Of a stretch of DNA of 64,000 nucleotides, positions 1 to 9,240 are shown piece by piece. The position numbers were made by a program, and so were the translations under genes. Origin of the DNA: Photorhabdus noenieputensis (GTDB lineage Bacteria > Pseudomonadota > Gammaproteobacteria > Enterobacterales > Enterobacteriaceae). Within the stretch, counting starts at the first letter, position 1. Every line of letters starts with the position of its first letter. The notes below the pieces were generated by a model. That model was not told where the DNA came from. It saw nothing but the letters and a program-made list of their open reading frames with translations, and did not search any database. The stretch is from the NCBI RefSeq assembly GCF_018448935.1, contig NZ_RCWC01000034.1, positions 1 to 64,000 on the forward strand, given 5' to 3'.

Positions 1-1477
1 AATCCATTGCCAGATACAGCGACTGCCCTTTCAGCGGGGTTTGCCAGTCCAGCTCGTTGCGGCTGTACCAACCCCGATCAGCGGATAAGGTCAGCTCGCC
101 ATCAAAGCCGCGCACCGTCCAGCGACCGCCAATCGAGAATCGATCCTGGGGTGTCAATGGGCTGGCGCTTATCTGACGCAAATACTGGGTTTGATAAGAA
201 AAGGGCTGAGAAAACAGCGTTAACGGCCCGGCAAGCGTCGCTGAGAACTGGGTGATTTTAGGCAAGGCGGTCCCTTCATTGCGGTACTCTTCCGGCGCAG
301 GTTGCGCGCCAAACCAGCGCATGCCCTGTTGGTAAGTCACCCGGGTATCCAGCGTCGCGCTGCCGATAAAGTGATGATGGGACAGCCCCAGCTTCCAGCC
401 CGCGGTTTCCCGGCGCTGAACATCGATTTCAGTGTTATCAATAAAATTGCGGGACGCCCGACGATAAATTTCACCGTTAAGCAGGGTTTTCTGATCGGCA
501 TTACGGTGCAGCACCCGGCTAAGCTGAACCGCCAGGTTTTGACTTTTGCCCCGGTATTGGATCGCCTGATTCAGCCCGGCTATCGTCTGGGTATAATCGT
601 AATGACTGGCTGTCACGCTCGCCATCCAGTAACCGAAGGGCAAAGAGTAATAGAGCGTGTCATTTTGGCTGCCCTTGCCGGCAGACGCGTGAATATCGCG
701 GCCACCGGAGAGATAGAACAGGTCGCTGAGCGCCAGGGGGTTATCCAGAAAAAAGGTGAGTCCGCCCTGATAACGCCCGGTGCTTTTCGAGCCGGTATCA
801 TCCAGATACGTCGCGACTCGCCAGTGCCGGGACTGACGCCAGTCCAGCACAATATCGCTCTCCCCCGGCTGCTCTGCCGGGACAATGTTCATATCCGCCT
901 GCACGGTGGGGAAACGTTGCAGATTTTCCAATCCCTGCTCAATATCCCGTAAATCCAGTAGCTTGCCTTCACGCGCGGGAAAGGGGGTTATCCGCTGGAT
1001 ATATTTCCCGCTGTCAGGGGTATAGCGGATATGCCGGATTTTTCCCGGTATCATCACCAGTTTTAGCGTTTGGGTACGCAGATCCTGGGGAGGAACCAGA
1101 ACCCGGCTGGTGACATAGCCGTGATTAATGAGCTGATCTTGCAACTGGGTTATCAGCCGGCTAATGCCTTTATCGCCCAGGCAATGGTTTTCGCCCTGTT
1201 GGGTGACACGCCGGAACGGTAACCAGTGCGGGAAATTTTTGGTGCCTGCCAATGCTACATGAGTGATAGGAAAACACGGGGTTTCCACCGGAAAGGCGGA
1301 TGACTCCCCGGTTTCCGGTACCGACAGGTGAACCTCCGCAGAGGGCGGGGCTAATTGCGCCTCCAGAGCTTGCTGACGGGCCTGTTGATGAATGAGTTGT
1401 TGATCTGCGATATCGGCGGCTTGACTGCCTGAAACCACGCTACAAAAAACCGTTAATACTACAATACTGCTTTTCAT
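1..1477 (-). CDS. Two-partner secretion outer-membrane transporter (TpsB, ShlB/FhaC/HecB family), 3' end cut by window edge
   Basis: I translated the minus strand from the ATG at 1477 and found an open frame of 492 codons that runs off the left edge. It begins with a Sec signal peptide ending near SGSQA-A. A proline-containing linker follows, then a POTRA-type domain around residues 70-150 with the stretch HVALAGTKNFPHWLPF. Next is a beta-barrel with the family hallmark VRGF in the segment FSIGGRWTVRGFDGE near residue 455. Serratia ShlB is about 557 aa, so roughly 65 C-terminal residues are missing. These proteins export and activate a large TpsA haemolysin or adhesin, whose gene would be expected further left on the same strand. 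The gene is visibly richer in G+C (about 58% in the 60 bases from 841) than its flanks, which suggests horizontal transfer. The substrate cannot be told from this sequence. Confidence 0.9.
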   Translation of the reverse strand, partial: MKSSIVVLTVFCSVVSGSQAADIADQQLIHQQARQQALEAQLAPPSAEVHLSVPETGESSAFPVETPCFPITHVALAGTKNFPHWLPFRRVTQQGENHCLGDKGISRLITQLQDQLINHGYVTSRVLVPPQDLRTQTLKLVMIPGKIRHIRYTPDSGKYIQRITPFPAREGKLLDLRDIEQGLENLQRFPTVQADMNIVPAEQPGESDIVLDWRQSRHWRVATYLDDTGSKSTGRYQGGLTFFLDNPLALSDLFYLSGGRDIHASAGKGSQNDTLYYSLPFGYWMASVTASHYDYTQTIAGLNQAIQYRGKSQNLAVQLSRVLHRNADQKTLLNGEIYRRASRNFIDNTEIDVQRRETAGWKLGLSHHHFIGSATLDTRVTYQQGMRWFGAQPAPEEYRNEGTALPKITQFSATLAGPLTLFSQPFSYQTQYLRQISASPLTPQDRFSIGGRWTVRGFDGELTLSADRGWYSRNELDWQTPLKGQSLYLAMD

Positions 1478-1738
1478 TGACTTTCTATTCCACAATGTCG
1501 AAACAGTATTAACCACAAATTTAGCTTAGCGATCAATATTTAGAGTTGATTATCAACCGGGCAACTAAAATAGGGAGTTGGTTAAGATAGCAGCAAAAAC
1601 AAGAGGTTATATGACAAAGCAAAAAACAGGCCAATGTGATTATTTTGTAACAGTATTGTATAAAAAATAGATTAATATTAATCATTTAATAATCAACATT
1701 AATAATTTCAAATTAATTTTATCTTTTTGTTTTTATTA

Positions 1739-1754
1739 TGTGATGAATATCACA
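1739..1754. promoter_or_regulatory. Predicted CRP-cAMP binding site
   Basis: The sequence reads TGTGA-TGAATA-TCACA, a perfect match to both arms of the CRP consensus TGTGA-N6-TCACA, with AT-rich flanks. It lies about 260 bases upstream of the ShlB-like start codon, in a 500-base non-coding stretch (1478-1980). That stretch also contains the palindrome GTTGATTATCAAC at 1545-1557. Catabolite control of the secretion locus is an inference; no promoter was mapped. Confidence 0.6.
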
Positions 1755-1980
1755 TTTATAATGATTGATTTCGGTATTCATTCAAAATGAAATGTGATTC
1801 TTATCGTAAATTTGTGATGAAATATTGTCTTTTATGGTTATGTGAGGGGTTAGGGTTATCCATGCCAATCTTACTTCTTATCTGCCGCTCGCTCTGCCAG
1901 AAGATCACTTAACCTAAATCCTTCATAATTATGTGGGATAAATAGTATGATTTGTTCGCGTCATTCTCTGTAATTGGAAA

Positions 1981-2281
1981 GTTGAACGTAGTGGCGATTG
2001 GGAAGATGATACGATGTTTGGAATTTGCAGAGCATAAACTAAATTAGAGGCGCAAATTTACTTTTCTCACCCTATTCACCTTGGGAAAGAAGGGACCAAT
2101 GAAAATATCAATGGGTTAATCAAGTAATACTTTCCAAAAGGAACCAATTTTAATGAAATCTCTGAGCAGGAAATAGATTTTGTGGTAAACCGATTAAGTA
2201 ATCGCCCCTGAAAAACTCGGGGTAGTAAAACACCCAATGAATTATTTAAAGGAATACGGATATGTTTACTTACAGAGTAAC
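1981..2281 (+). pseudogene. Degraded IS30-family transposase fragment
   Basis: On the plus strand one frame reads VERSGDWEDDTMFG, like the GDWEGDT motif of IS30 transposases. A little further on are LGKKGTNENINGLI, YFPKGTNFNEIS and VVNRLSNRP followed by KTRGSKTPNELFKG. These are the conserved C-terminal blocks (W-x-GTNENxNGLxRxYFPKGT and NRPRKxLGxKTPxE). In-frame stops interrupt it (TAA before YFPKG, TGA after NRP). The stretch between the GDWE block and the GTNEN block, which should hold well over 50 residues of the catalytic core, is almost entirely deleted. No terminal inverted repeats were recognised. It is an inactive relic marking past insertion between the secretion locus and the protease gene. 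Confidence 0.75.
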
Positions 2282-2550
2282 GATATTGCACTTACTATGT
2301 AAATATATCCCATGCTATTAACAAGGTCATTTAAACTTACCCACCTTAATAAAAGCCCACTTTTTATTTTAAGAAAAATAACTTCCTCATCAAAGCGATT
2401 ATAAATTAATTCTAAAATCACATTCAGCAATAATCAGTATAGATAGCTGAGTTACTCTCTAACAGAACAATGGACTAAGAAATAATAATAATATGAAATA
2501 CCCAATTATAGTTATACTGAGGAGGCAATTAACCAAAGAGGAGAATGATA

Positions 2551-4227
2551 ATGAACATATCCCTTGAGTACTTTCAATCTGCAAAATTTGACGGTAATTT
2601 ATATCTCAAATGTCACGGTGAAATTAGTCACAAGACAGAAATAAAATACACCGTAACCAATTTAAATACAAAAGAGATATATGAATGTTATAGTGAAGAT
2701 AATCAACTCGCCTGCTTGACTTCACTAAAACCCGCAAATTATACCATAGAAACCACCCTTATTCAGAATGGTAAAATAGTTGCTAAGCTTACACCAGAAA
2801 ATATAGAAATAAAAGAATCAGATTTATTGTTTGATATCAATAAGAAAATCGATGAGATAGATAAAAACAAAACTGATAATATTGACATTAACCATATCCC
2901 CCCGAAACAAACACCTGATAAAAATAACACTGTCTCTTTAAAAGGAAACAATGATATCCCAAATAATAATTTGAAATATAATCTTGAGATTATGTTTTCC
3001 CCTGATGGATTAAAAAAATTTGAAATAGAAAAAGATAATTTATTACCTATTTTTAATTCATATAAAAGCGCAATAGAGATAAAACCTGTTTTTAATCAAG
3101 AAGATTTAGATAAGAAAACCTGGAAAACACCAGAATTCAGTAAATTAACTCACCTCTACAAGATAGATGCTGATATTAATCATGCTGATTTAGTTAAGTT
3201 AGCCAATGAACTGGAGAAACTGGATTATGTCGAATTTTGCTCTCTTACGCCGATTTTGAAAGAGCTACCGCCACCGCCTTTACTTCTGTCCGAAGAGGAT
3301 ACGATAATTCCTGAATTTGATACTACTCATATCGTTACGCCTGATTTTTCACATCTACAGGGATATTTAGACGAACACAACGGTATGAATATTAGAAAGG
3401 CTTGGGATGAAGGTTATAAAGGCAAAGGCGTCACTGTACACCATCTTGATTTTGGTGTTTATAGAAACCATGAAGATTTGGTTGGTAATATTACAGTTAT
3501 CAACAGCCGCCCAGAAACACAAGATTGTAATCACGGCACAGCAGCCACCGGCTGTATTGCTGCAAAAGATAATGAATTCGGTGTGACGGGTATTGCTCAC
3601 GAATGTCAATTCCGTTTTTATGACGTCGATGATTTTGATAGGATCATATATAGCTTTTTACCTGGGGATATTATTAGTTTAAATATTCAAACTGTAGCCA
3701 ATAATAGATATTATCCTTTTACCTACCTTAAATCTAATTGGCAAAGAATAAAAAGTTGTGCTGATGCAGGAGCAATCATTATTTTTGCTTCTGGTAATAG
3801 CGGTATTAATTTAGCCTATGATTTCACTTTCCCTAATTACGGCGATCCTGGCGGTATTATGATTGGTGCCTGTACATCAATTAATGGACACCGATTAGGA
3901 TTTTCCAATCATAATCTCCATACCAGTTTAAATTCTTGGGGCGAGAATGTCACAACTACTGGATATACAAACTTACAGTACCTATCAGGAAATAATAGAA
4001 ATTATACTCGCAGTTATAATGGTACATCCAGTGCTACACCTTTAGTCTCAGGGGCATTAGCACTTATTCAGTCCTATGCTAAATCAAAATATCATAAATA
4101 TTTTGATTGCACTCAAATAGCGACATTGGTTAGAAGTAGCGGTTTTGCAATAGGAGAACTACAAGGAATAGGCTCGCGACCAAATGTCGCAAATGCTTTC
4201 AAATTAGTTGATCGTTTGCTTTCTTAA
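2551..4227 (+). CDS. Subtilisin-like serine protease (peptidase family S8), no signal peptide
   Basis: The 558-residue product has a full S8 triad: Asp300 in HHLDFGV, His328 in CNHGTAATG and Ser493 in NGTSSATPLVSG, with the oxyanion Asn416 in FASGNSG. Before the catalytic domain are an N-terminal part (1-95) that looks like a small beta domain, a low-complexity Asn/Lys/Pro linker (about 96-140), and a segment (about 146-240) that could be an I9-like prodomain. No Sec or lipoprotein signal is visible, so export would need another route or the enzyme acts inside the cell. I prefer the ATG at 2551, because AGGAG at 2539-2543 is seven bases upstream; the in-frame ATG at 2545 is too close. The gene is much more AT-rich than the core genes and follows an IS30 relic, which points to acquisition by transfer. 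The substrate is unknown. Confidence 0.85.
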   Translation: MNISLEYFQSAKFDGNLYLKCHGEISHKTEIKYTVTNLNTKEIYECYSEDNQLACLTSLKPANYTIETTLIQNGKIVAKLTPENIEIKESDLLFDINKKIDEIDKNKTDNIDINHIPPKQTPDKNNTVSLKGNNDIPNNNLKYNLEIMFSPDGLKKFEIEKDNLLPIFNSYKSAIEIKPVFNQEDLDKKTWKTPEFSKLTHLYKIDADINHADLVKLANELEKLDYVEFCSLTPILKELPPPPLLLSEEDTIIPEFDTTHIVTPDFSHLQGYLDEHNGMNIRKAWDEGYKGKGVTVHHLDFGVYRNHEDLVGNITVINSRPETQDCNHGTAATGCIAAKDNEFGVTGIAHECQFRFYDVDDFDRIIYSFLPGDIISLNIQTVANNRYYPFTYLKSNWQRIKSCADAGAIIIFASGNSGINLAYDFTFPNYGDPGGIMIGACTSINGHRLGFSNHNLHTSLNSWGENVTTTGYTNLQYLSGNNRNYTRSYNGTSSATPLVSGALALIQSYAKSKYHKYFDCTQIATLVRSSGFAIGELQGIGSRPNVANAFKLVDRLLS

Positions 4228-4269
4228 TTAAGGTAAATGATTTCAGATTAAAGTAGTGATGTTTTATCA

Positions 4270-4297
4270 GGGCCACCCGTTATTCTACGGGGGGCCT
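4270..4297. terminator. Hairpin between convergent S8 protease and ndh genes
   Basis: GGGCCACCCG and CGGGGGGCC form a strong G+C stem with one mismatch around an eight-base loop, between two converging genes. The following T-run is weak (TTATATTAATT), so termination efficiency is uncertain. Confidence 0.5.
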
Positions 4298-4313
4298 TAT
4301 ATTAATTAAGTCA

Positions 4314-5618
4314 TTAATGCAATTTCAATCGTGGGCGAATTACACGGTTTATACCGCCAACAAGCATCATTAAGCCAGTTTTGATATATCCATGTAAGGC
4401 GACCTGATGCATACGATATAAAGAGATATAGACAGCGCGAGCTACACGCCCTTCTATCATCATTGAACCACGCATCAAATTGCCCATCAAACTACCCACC
4501 GTACTGAATTTAGACAACGATACCAAGGAACCATGATCTTTATAGGTATACTCTTTTAACGGCTTGTCATACAACAAGGCAATAATATTACTGTAACAGC
4601 AGCTAGCCATTTGATGAGCCGCCTGTGCCCTTGGTGGAACAAAACCGCCTTCCTTCTTCGAGCATGATGCACAATCACCAATGGCAAAAATATGATCATC
4701 AAGTGTCGTTTGCAGAGTTGGCTTCACCACTAACTGATTAATTCGGTTAGTTTCAAGACCAGCAATATCTTTCATAAAATCAGGTGCTTTGATACCGGCA
4801 GCCCATACCATGAGATCAGCTTTAATTAGCTCACCCTCTTTAGTATTCAACCCGCGTTCATCAGCACTGGTCACCATAGTTTTAGTTAATACATGAACGC
4901 CAAGTTTTGTCAGTTCCTGATGTGCCGCAGCAGAAATACGCGCAGGCAATGCAGGCAGAATCCGCTCCCCTGCTTCGACTAACGTCACGTTCAACGCTTC
5001 TGAATTCAACCCTTCAAAACCATAACTGTTAAGCTGTTTTACCGCATTGTGCAATTCCGCTGATAATTCAACACCTGTCGCACCACCGCCAACGATAGCA
5101 ATATTAACCTTATCTTGTTGACCACAGTTTGCAGAATACTTAAGAAACAGATTTAACATTTCATTATGGAAACGGTGAGCCTGTTGTGGGTTATCCAGGA
5201 AGATACAATGCTCTTTCACACCCTGTGTATTAAAATCATTAGATGTACTACCCAAAGCCATAACCAGAATGTCGTAGCTCAATTCACGTTCAGGTACCAG
5301 CACTTCGCTATATTCATCTCTGATCTCAGCCAAAGTAATTTTTTTGCTATCACGGTGAATATCAGTCAAGGTCCCTAATTGGAAACTGAAATAGTGATTA
5401 CGGGCATGGGCCAGGTAACTCAACGCATCAACCCCATCGTCAAGGGAACCTGTTGCTACTTCATGTAATAACGGCTTCCATAAATGGCTTTGGTTACGAT
5501 CCACCAGCACAATTTCTGCTTTCTTCTTGCGACCTAACTTATGCCCCAGACTGGTTGCCAGCTCCAAACCACCGGCACCTCCACCAATGATAACAATTCT
5601 TTTCTTTGGTGTTGTCAT
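4314..5618 (-). CDS. ndh: Type II NADH dehydrogenase (NADH:quinone oxidoreductase)
   Basis: This single-subunit, non-proton-pumping enzyme passes electrons from NADH to membrane quinones. The 434-aa product has the same length as E. coli Ndh. The FAD dinucleotide-binding motif [12 protein letters not shown] is at residues 10-21, and the second, NADH-binding motif [16 protein letters not shown] is near residue 175. FAIGDCA near residue 305 is the second FAD contact. The C-terminal region is amphipathic and attaches the protein to the inner membrane. The start at 5618 has GGAG six bases upstream. In E. coli ycfP separates ndh from nagZ; here that interval (5619-6013) contains no gene. A long inverted repeat lies just upstream of the start and may take part in regulation. 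Confidence 0.97.
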   Translation of the reverse strand: MTTPKKRIVIIGGGAGGLELATSLGHKLGRKKKAEIVLVDRNQSHLWKPLLHEVATGSLDDGVDALSYLAHARNHYFSFQLGTLTDIHRDSKKITLAEIRDEYSEVLVPERELSYDILVMALGSTSNDFNTQGVKEHCIFLDNPQQAHRFHNEMLNLFLKYSANCGQQDKVNIAIVGGGATGVELSAELHNAVKQLNSYGFEGLNSEALNVTLVEAGERILPALPARISAAAHQELTKLGVHVLTKTMVTSADERGLNTKEGELIKADLMVWAAGIKAPDFMKDIAGLETNRINQLVVKPTLQTTLDDHIFAIGDCASCSKKEGGFVPPRAQAAHQMASCCYSNIIALLYDKPLKEYTYKDHGSLVSLSKFSTVGSLMGNLMRGSMMIEGRVARAVYISLYRMHQVALHGYIKTGLMMLVGGINRVIRPRLKLH

Positions 5619-5642
5619 GACTACTCCACTAAAATGTAAACC

Positions 5643-5687
5643 AAATGTTATTTAAGGGCAGTAAAATAATGCCTTTAAATAACATTT
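5643..5687. repeat. Inverted repeat, 18-base arms, in the ndh upstream region
   Basis: The left arm at 5643-5660 and right arm at 5670-5687 are reverse complements except for one position that would be a G-U pair in RNA. They are separated by nine bases. It sits 25-70 bases before the ndh start codon, so it lies in the promoter or the 5' leader. No T-run follows it, so it does not look like a normal terminator. Confidence 0.6.
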
Positions 5688-5938
5688 AGTTTTATACAAA
5701 TAACTGATGTGATAATTACAGAATATCATGACTGGTTAGTAGGTCATACCAAAATTGAACAACATCAAATTCTTTTGAATAAATAAACATCAATCACAAG
5801 ATTTGTCAATTTATTTTCAGTTGGCTGGATTCAGCTCTTATTTATTTCATTTTCCTGTTTACATAGAAAATAAAATATGCATCAGAAAAAATGCCTGATA
5901 TCAAAGAAATTTCAGGAATGTGACCATGCTATGTACAC

Positions 5939-5961
5939 AAAAAAGCGGGATATTTTCCCGC
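5939..5961 (-). terminator. Intrinsic terminator after nagZ
   Basis: On the minus strand GCGGGA pairs with TCCCGC around a five-base loop and is followed by TTTTTT. It lies about 50 bases past the nagZ stop codon and closes the lpoB-thiK-nagZ unit. Confidence 0.8.
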
Positions 5962-6013
5962 ACAATTAACGCTAAAGGTCATCTATTTGGCAATAACACA
6001 AATACTTTACAAA

Positions 6014-7036
6014 TTACCGTGCACAATCCTGCCATTGTTCACACAAAGCCGTTAGTGCTTTATTAGCCTGCTGCCAACGTTTCGAATTCTTTAACTCATT
6101 CAGGCTGTATTGACCACCTCGATGATACAATTCTGATAATCTCTCCACTTTGGTCAAAGGCAGATTATCAAGCACGCTAACCGCTCCATCACGGTTATTA
6201 CATATCAAAATCATGTCACAACCTGCATTAAGCGCAGTCTGTCCGCGTTCAACGTAACTTCCCATCATCTCCGCCCCCGCCATAGAAAGATCATCGGAAA
6301 ATATCACGCCATCAAAGCCTAATTGCTGGCGCAGCACCGATTTTAACCAGTATGACGACCCGCTGGCTGGATGCTCATCTACCTGAGAATAGATCACATG
6401 AGCCGGCATAATCACATCCAACAAATTGCGCTGAATAAAATCACGAAAAATAGACATATCATGATGACAAATAACTTCCAACGGGCGATCATCACAGGGT
6501 GTTTCTTTATGAGAATCAGCATTAACAGCACCATGCCCCGGAAAATGTTTACCCGTCGATTTCATACCAGCAGAATGCATGCCTTTAATAAAGTTCTCCG
6601 CCATAATCTTGGCCTGTTCAGGATCTTCATGGAATGAACGTTCACCAATAGCCGCACACTGGTGACCTAAATCCAAAACCGGAGCAAAGCTGATATCGAT
6701 ATCCATAGCAATCATTTCAGACGCCATCAGCCAACCCGCCTCTTCCGCCAATTTAGTGCCACTGAGATTGTCATTCAATCCAGCAAAAGATTGAGCCGCT
6801 GGTAAACAAGTGAAACCTTCACGGAAACGCTGAACCCTGCCACCTTCTTGATCAACAGCAATCACAAGACGATGGCGGGAAGCCTTACGAATTTGACGTA
6901 CTAATTCTCGCAATTGCTCAGCATCATAAAAATTACGGGTAAACAGAATTAATCCGCCCACTAATGGATGTTGCAAAATTTCCTTCTCTTCATTATCCAA
7001 TTCATAACCAACAACATCTAACATGACCGGACCCAT
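6014..7036 (-). CDS. nagZ: Beta-N-acetylhexosaminidase (peptidoglycan recycling)
   Basis: This cytoplasmic glycoside hydrolase family 3 enzyme removes N-acetylglucosamine from anhydro-muropeptides during cell-wall recycling. The 340-aa product begins [13 protein letters not shown]. It has [14 protein letters not shown], the loop carrying the general acid/base His-Asp pair, and VIFSDDLSM, which carries the catalytic Asp nucleophile. The ATG at 7036 is chosen over upstream in-frame codons because it matches the family N-terminus and GAGG lies seven bases upstream. It is the last gene of lpoB-thiK-nagZ, the same order as in E. coli. A terminator follows at 5939-5961. Confidence 0.96.
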   Translation of the reverse strand: MGPVMLDVVGYELDNEEKEILQHPLVGGLILFTRNFYDAEQLRELVRQIRKASRHRLVIAVDQEGGRVQRFREGFTCLPAAQSFAGLNDNLSGTKLAEEAGWLMASEMIAMDIDISFAPVLDLGHQCAAIGERSFHEDPEQAKIMAENFIKGMHSAGMKSTGKHFPGHGAVNADSHKETPCDDRPLEVICHHDMSIFRDFIQRNLLDVIMPAHVIYSQVDEHPASGSSYWLKSVLRQQLGFDGVIFSDDLSMAGAEMMGSYVERGQTALNAGCDMILICNNRDGAVSVLDNLPLTKVERLSELYHRGGQYSLNELKNSKRWQQANKALTALCEQWQDCAR

Positions 7037-7088
7037 AATATTCCTCACTTGTATTTATGTGCTGCAATCAATGCAGTGTGATAGAAAT

Positions 7089-7976
7089 TTAAAACGTTAG
7101 ACCAAAAGAAAGGCGTAACGGTTGTGCTAATTCTAAAAATTGCGAATCACCACTCTGTTTCCAACGCACTTCAAACCACATCAAAAACATATAATCAACC
7201 CAAGGTCGCCAACGTTTAATCTGGCGCTCTAATAGCATTCGATTCAAGTATCCTGATGGCTGACAACAATAGGCGTTCAAAAAATCCTGCTGCTGCGACT
7301 CATCCCAATGATTAGTGCGAAACAGTGTCGCTAGCGCAAACCCAATATCGGTATCAGTTGCATATTCCCAATCAATGAGTTTCAACCCCCGAGAAGTATT
7401 AAGCAAATTACCATAATGCACATCCATATGAGCGGGTGATAATTTTAGTATTGAAGGCATTGGAGACGACATAAAATGTTTATGCAACCGCAACCAGCGA
7501 GGAGTAAGACGCGCTTTATCAATCTGCAACCAGTGGCTTTCTAGCTGATGCCGTAGTTGAAGCCGGTACCCAAACAGAGGCTGGTGATGCAAAATCGCCA
7601 ATAATACCGCCAATTTTTGCAAAAAATCAGGCTGAGTAAACTCATTTTGCCCAATAATATGGCCGGGCAACCATTCCAACAACAACCAGTGAGGAACCAT
7701 TGCTATTACTTGCGGAGCAATTTTTACCTGGCTGAGATGGCGCAAAATGGCGCTTTCACGCTGACGATTAACGCCAAGCCGTTTCCCCTGCTGCCACTGT
7801 CTACGGCCAACGACATGATATTCACCATTGGTGGCATAATAGCTCTCATTTGTCAGACCGTTTAACGGTCTTATCTTCCAATCGTTTTCCTCGGTATGCG
7901 GCCATTGCCTGCACAATGCCCGCAATAAACAATCATGATTATTTAACGTCACCGTGCCCTGACCAGAGAATCTCAC
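7089..7976 (-). CDS. thiK: Thiamine kinase
   Basis: ThiK phosphorylates thiamine to thiamine monophosphate in salvage. The product (up to 295 aa) belongs to the aminoglycoside phosphotransferase/choline kinase fold. The catalytic loop AHMDVHYGNLL and the metal-binding LIDWEYA segment are near residues 185-210. The reading frame overlaps the 3' end of lpoB; the overlap is 38 bases from the ATG at 7976 or 14 bases from an in-frame GTG at 7952. Either start is compatible with translational coupling. The position between lpoB and nagZ matches E. coli. The N-terminus is divergent, so the start is the uncertain part. Confidence 0.88.
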   Translation of the reverse strand: MRFSGQGTVTLNNHDCLLRALCRQWPHTEENDWKIRPLNGLTNESYYATNGEYHVVGRRQWQQGKRLGVNRQRESAILRHLSQVKIAPQVIAMVPHWLLLEWLPGHIIGQNEFTQPDFLQKLAVLLAILHHQPLFGYRLQLRHQLESHWLQIDKARLTPRWLRLHKHFMSSPMPSILKLSPAHMDVHYGNLLNTSRGLKLIDWEYATDTDIGFALATLFRTNHWDESQQQDFLNAYCCQPSGYLNRMLLERQIKRWRPWVDYMFLMWFEVRWKQSGDSQFLELAQPLRLSFGLTF

Positions 7977-8508
7977 CCGTTTGTACTAGCATCAGTTGCA
8001 TGACGATATCACGCTTATCACTGTTACCTGAAACTATAGAATAGAGAACATAATCGGCATTCAAATAACGCGCCAGACCAATCGCTTTGCTACGCAATCC
8101 CAAACTATCTTCTTCAGATAAACCTAGAGATTGACGGGCACTTTGCACCTGATTTTGCGGTACTAATTCAAAAACATGTTCGCTACTGAGAGCCTGACAC
8201 AAAGCATTGGTTGCCTGCATGGTTTGTAATGCACCGTTGGTATTATTTTTTACCGTATCAACTAACAGTAACTTCCCGCTTTCCAACCCATGAGCCTTAA
8301 CTAATTGCTCTACTAATGGCTGCACAGTACTTTCCCAGTCAATCGTGCGCATTTTCGGGGGTTCTGGCACCTTTTCAGATGGCGGCGTCGGTTTTTCCGA
8401 TGGGGTCACGGGTACAACCGGCGTCGGAGGTTCAGGCTGCTCCGGTGGCAAAGATGGACATCCAGCCAAAAACATAACCGATAGTGCTACAAAAAGAATT
8501 CTTCTCAT
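7939..8508 (-). CDS. lpoB: Outer-membrane lipoprotein activator of PBP1b
   Basis: LpoB reaches through the periplasm to stimulate the bifunctional peptidoglycan synthase PBP1b. The 189-aa product has a short hydrophobic leader and the lipobox LAGC at residues 15-18. A disordered Pro/Glu/Thr-rich arm (about residues 19-50) follows, with repeated PPEQP and PTPP units, then the globular domain (from about MRTIDWES). The start is placed at 8508 (MRRILF) because it gives a proper signal sequence; an upstream in-frame ATG at 8568 would bury it. It is the first gene of a three-gene leftward unit with thiK and nagZ. The adjacent ycfL gene of E. coli is absent; an ERIC repeat takes its place. Confidence 0.95.
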   Translation of the reverse strand: MRRILFVALSVMFLAGCPSLPPEQPEPPTPVVPVTPSEKPTPPSEKVPEPPKMRTIDWESTVQPLVEQLVKAHGLESGKLLLVDTVKNNTNGALQTMQATNALCQALSSEHVFELVPQNQVQSARQSLGLSEEDSLGLRSKAIGLARYLNADYVLYSIVSGNSDKRDIVMQLMLVQTGEILWSGHGDVK

Positions 8509-8608
8509 TAACCTATTCCAATTACAGAGTTTTAAAAAACAGATAAGTTTTCGCTGTGACAGCAGCAATATATTATCGGTTCAACTCTAATGATAAATTT
8601 GCAGCATT

Positions 8609-8736
8609 TATACCCGTTATCTTTCAAGTTGCCTCTTTGTTGGCTGCACTCACTCACCCCGGTCACATAGTTATCTATGCTCCCGGGGATTCACTCCCTT
8701 GCCGTCGCGATGCATCTTGAAATCCATTGGGTATAT
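8609..8736 (-). repeat. ERIC (IRU) repeat, copy 1
   Basis: This 128-base element reads from TATACCCGTTATCTTTCAAG through CCGGGGATTCACTC to CATTGGGTATAT. Its reverse complement contains the ERIC core (GAATCCCCGG and GACCGGGGTGAGTGAGTG) and ends in AACGGGTATA. It lies between hinT and lpoB. Copy 2 at 25459-25585 is in the opposite orientation. Confidence 0.9.
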
Positions 8737-8813
8737 TACAAAATCGAGATATTCGGGGCCATCTTGGAATAAACATCCCCGAATATCTGCCTATGTCTAT
8801 GAATGTCAGTACT

Positions 8814-9170
8814 TCACATTGACTTCATCAACAATGGCCCTAAATGGCGACCACCAACCAAATGCATATGAATATGATAAACTTCCTGCCCCGCATGGCG
8901 GTTACAGTTCATAATCAAACGATATCCATCTTTAGCAATGCCTTCTTGTTCAGCAATTTTTGCTGCAACCGTCATCATTCGCCCTAACGCTGCTTCATGC
9001 TCCGGCTTAACATCGTTCACTGTTGGGATCAAAACATTTGGAATAATCAGAATATGGGTCGGTGCTTGTGGAGAAATATCGCGGAATGCAGTGACCAGAT
9101 CGTCCTGATAAACAATATCAGAAGGTATTTCACGGCGAATAATTTTACTGAAAATAGTTTCTTCTGCCAT
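8814..9170 (-). CDS. hinT: Purine nucleoside phosphoramidase, HIT family
   Basis: HinT hydrolyses adenosine 5'-phosphoramidates and aminoacyl-adenylate analogues. The 118-aa product begins [18 protein letters not shown] and carries the histidine triad HIHMHLVGG near residues 99-107, with the upstream QEVY. Length and motif order match E. coli HinT. It follows tatD by only 70 bases; in E. coli ptsG and fhuE lie between them. The downstream gap carries an ERIC repeat. Confidence 0.97.
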   Translation of the reverse strand: MAEETIFSKIIRREIPSDIVYQDDLVTAFRDISPQAPTHILIIPNVLIPTVNDVKPEHEAALGRMMTVAAKIAEQEGIAKDGYRLIMNCNRHAGQEVYHIHMHLVGGRHLGPLLMKSM

Positions 9171-9240
9171 TACATTTTCCTTATATTCAAAAAATAACAG
9201 ATATATGAGCGCCTACAAGCCAAAGATTCAAGTTGATAAA

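Noticed and set aside
302..952. 216-codon plus-strand open frame
   Set aside because: It is the antisense shadow of the ShlB-like gene, whose minus-strand translation shows POTRA and VRGF signatures; GC-rich DNA opens the opposite frames.
1545..1557. Palindrome GTTGATTATCAAC as a Fur box for the ShlB-like gene
   Set aside because: Only one half resembles the Fur 7-1-7 motif; the other half matches poorly, so I do not claim iron control.
2076..2291. 71-codon minus-strand frame
   Set aside because: It is antisense to the recognisable IS30 transposase remnant and has no signature of its own.
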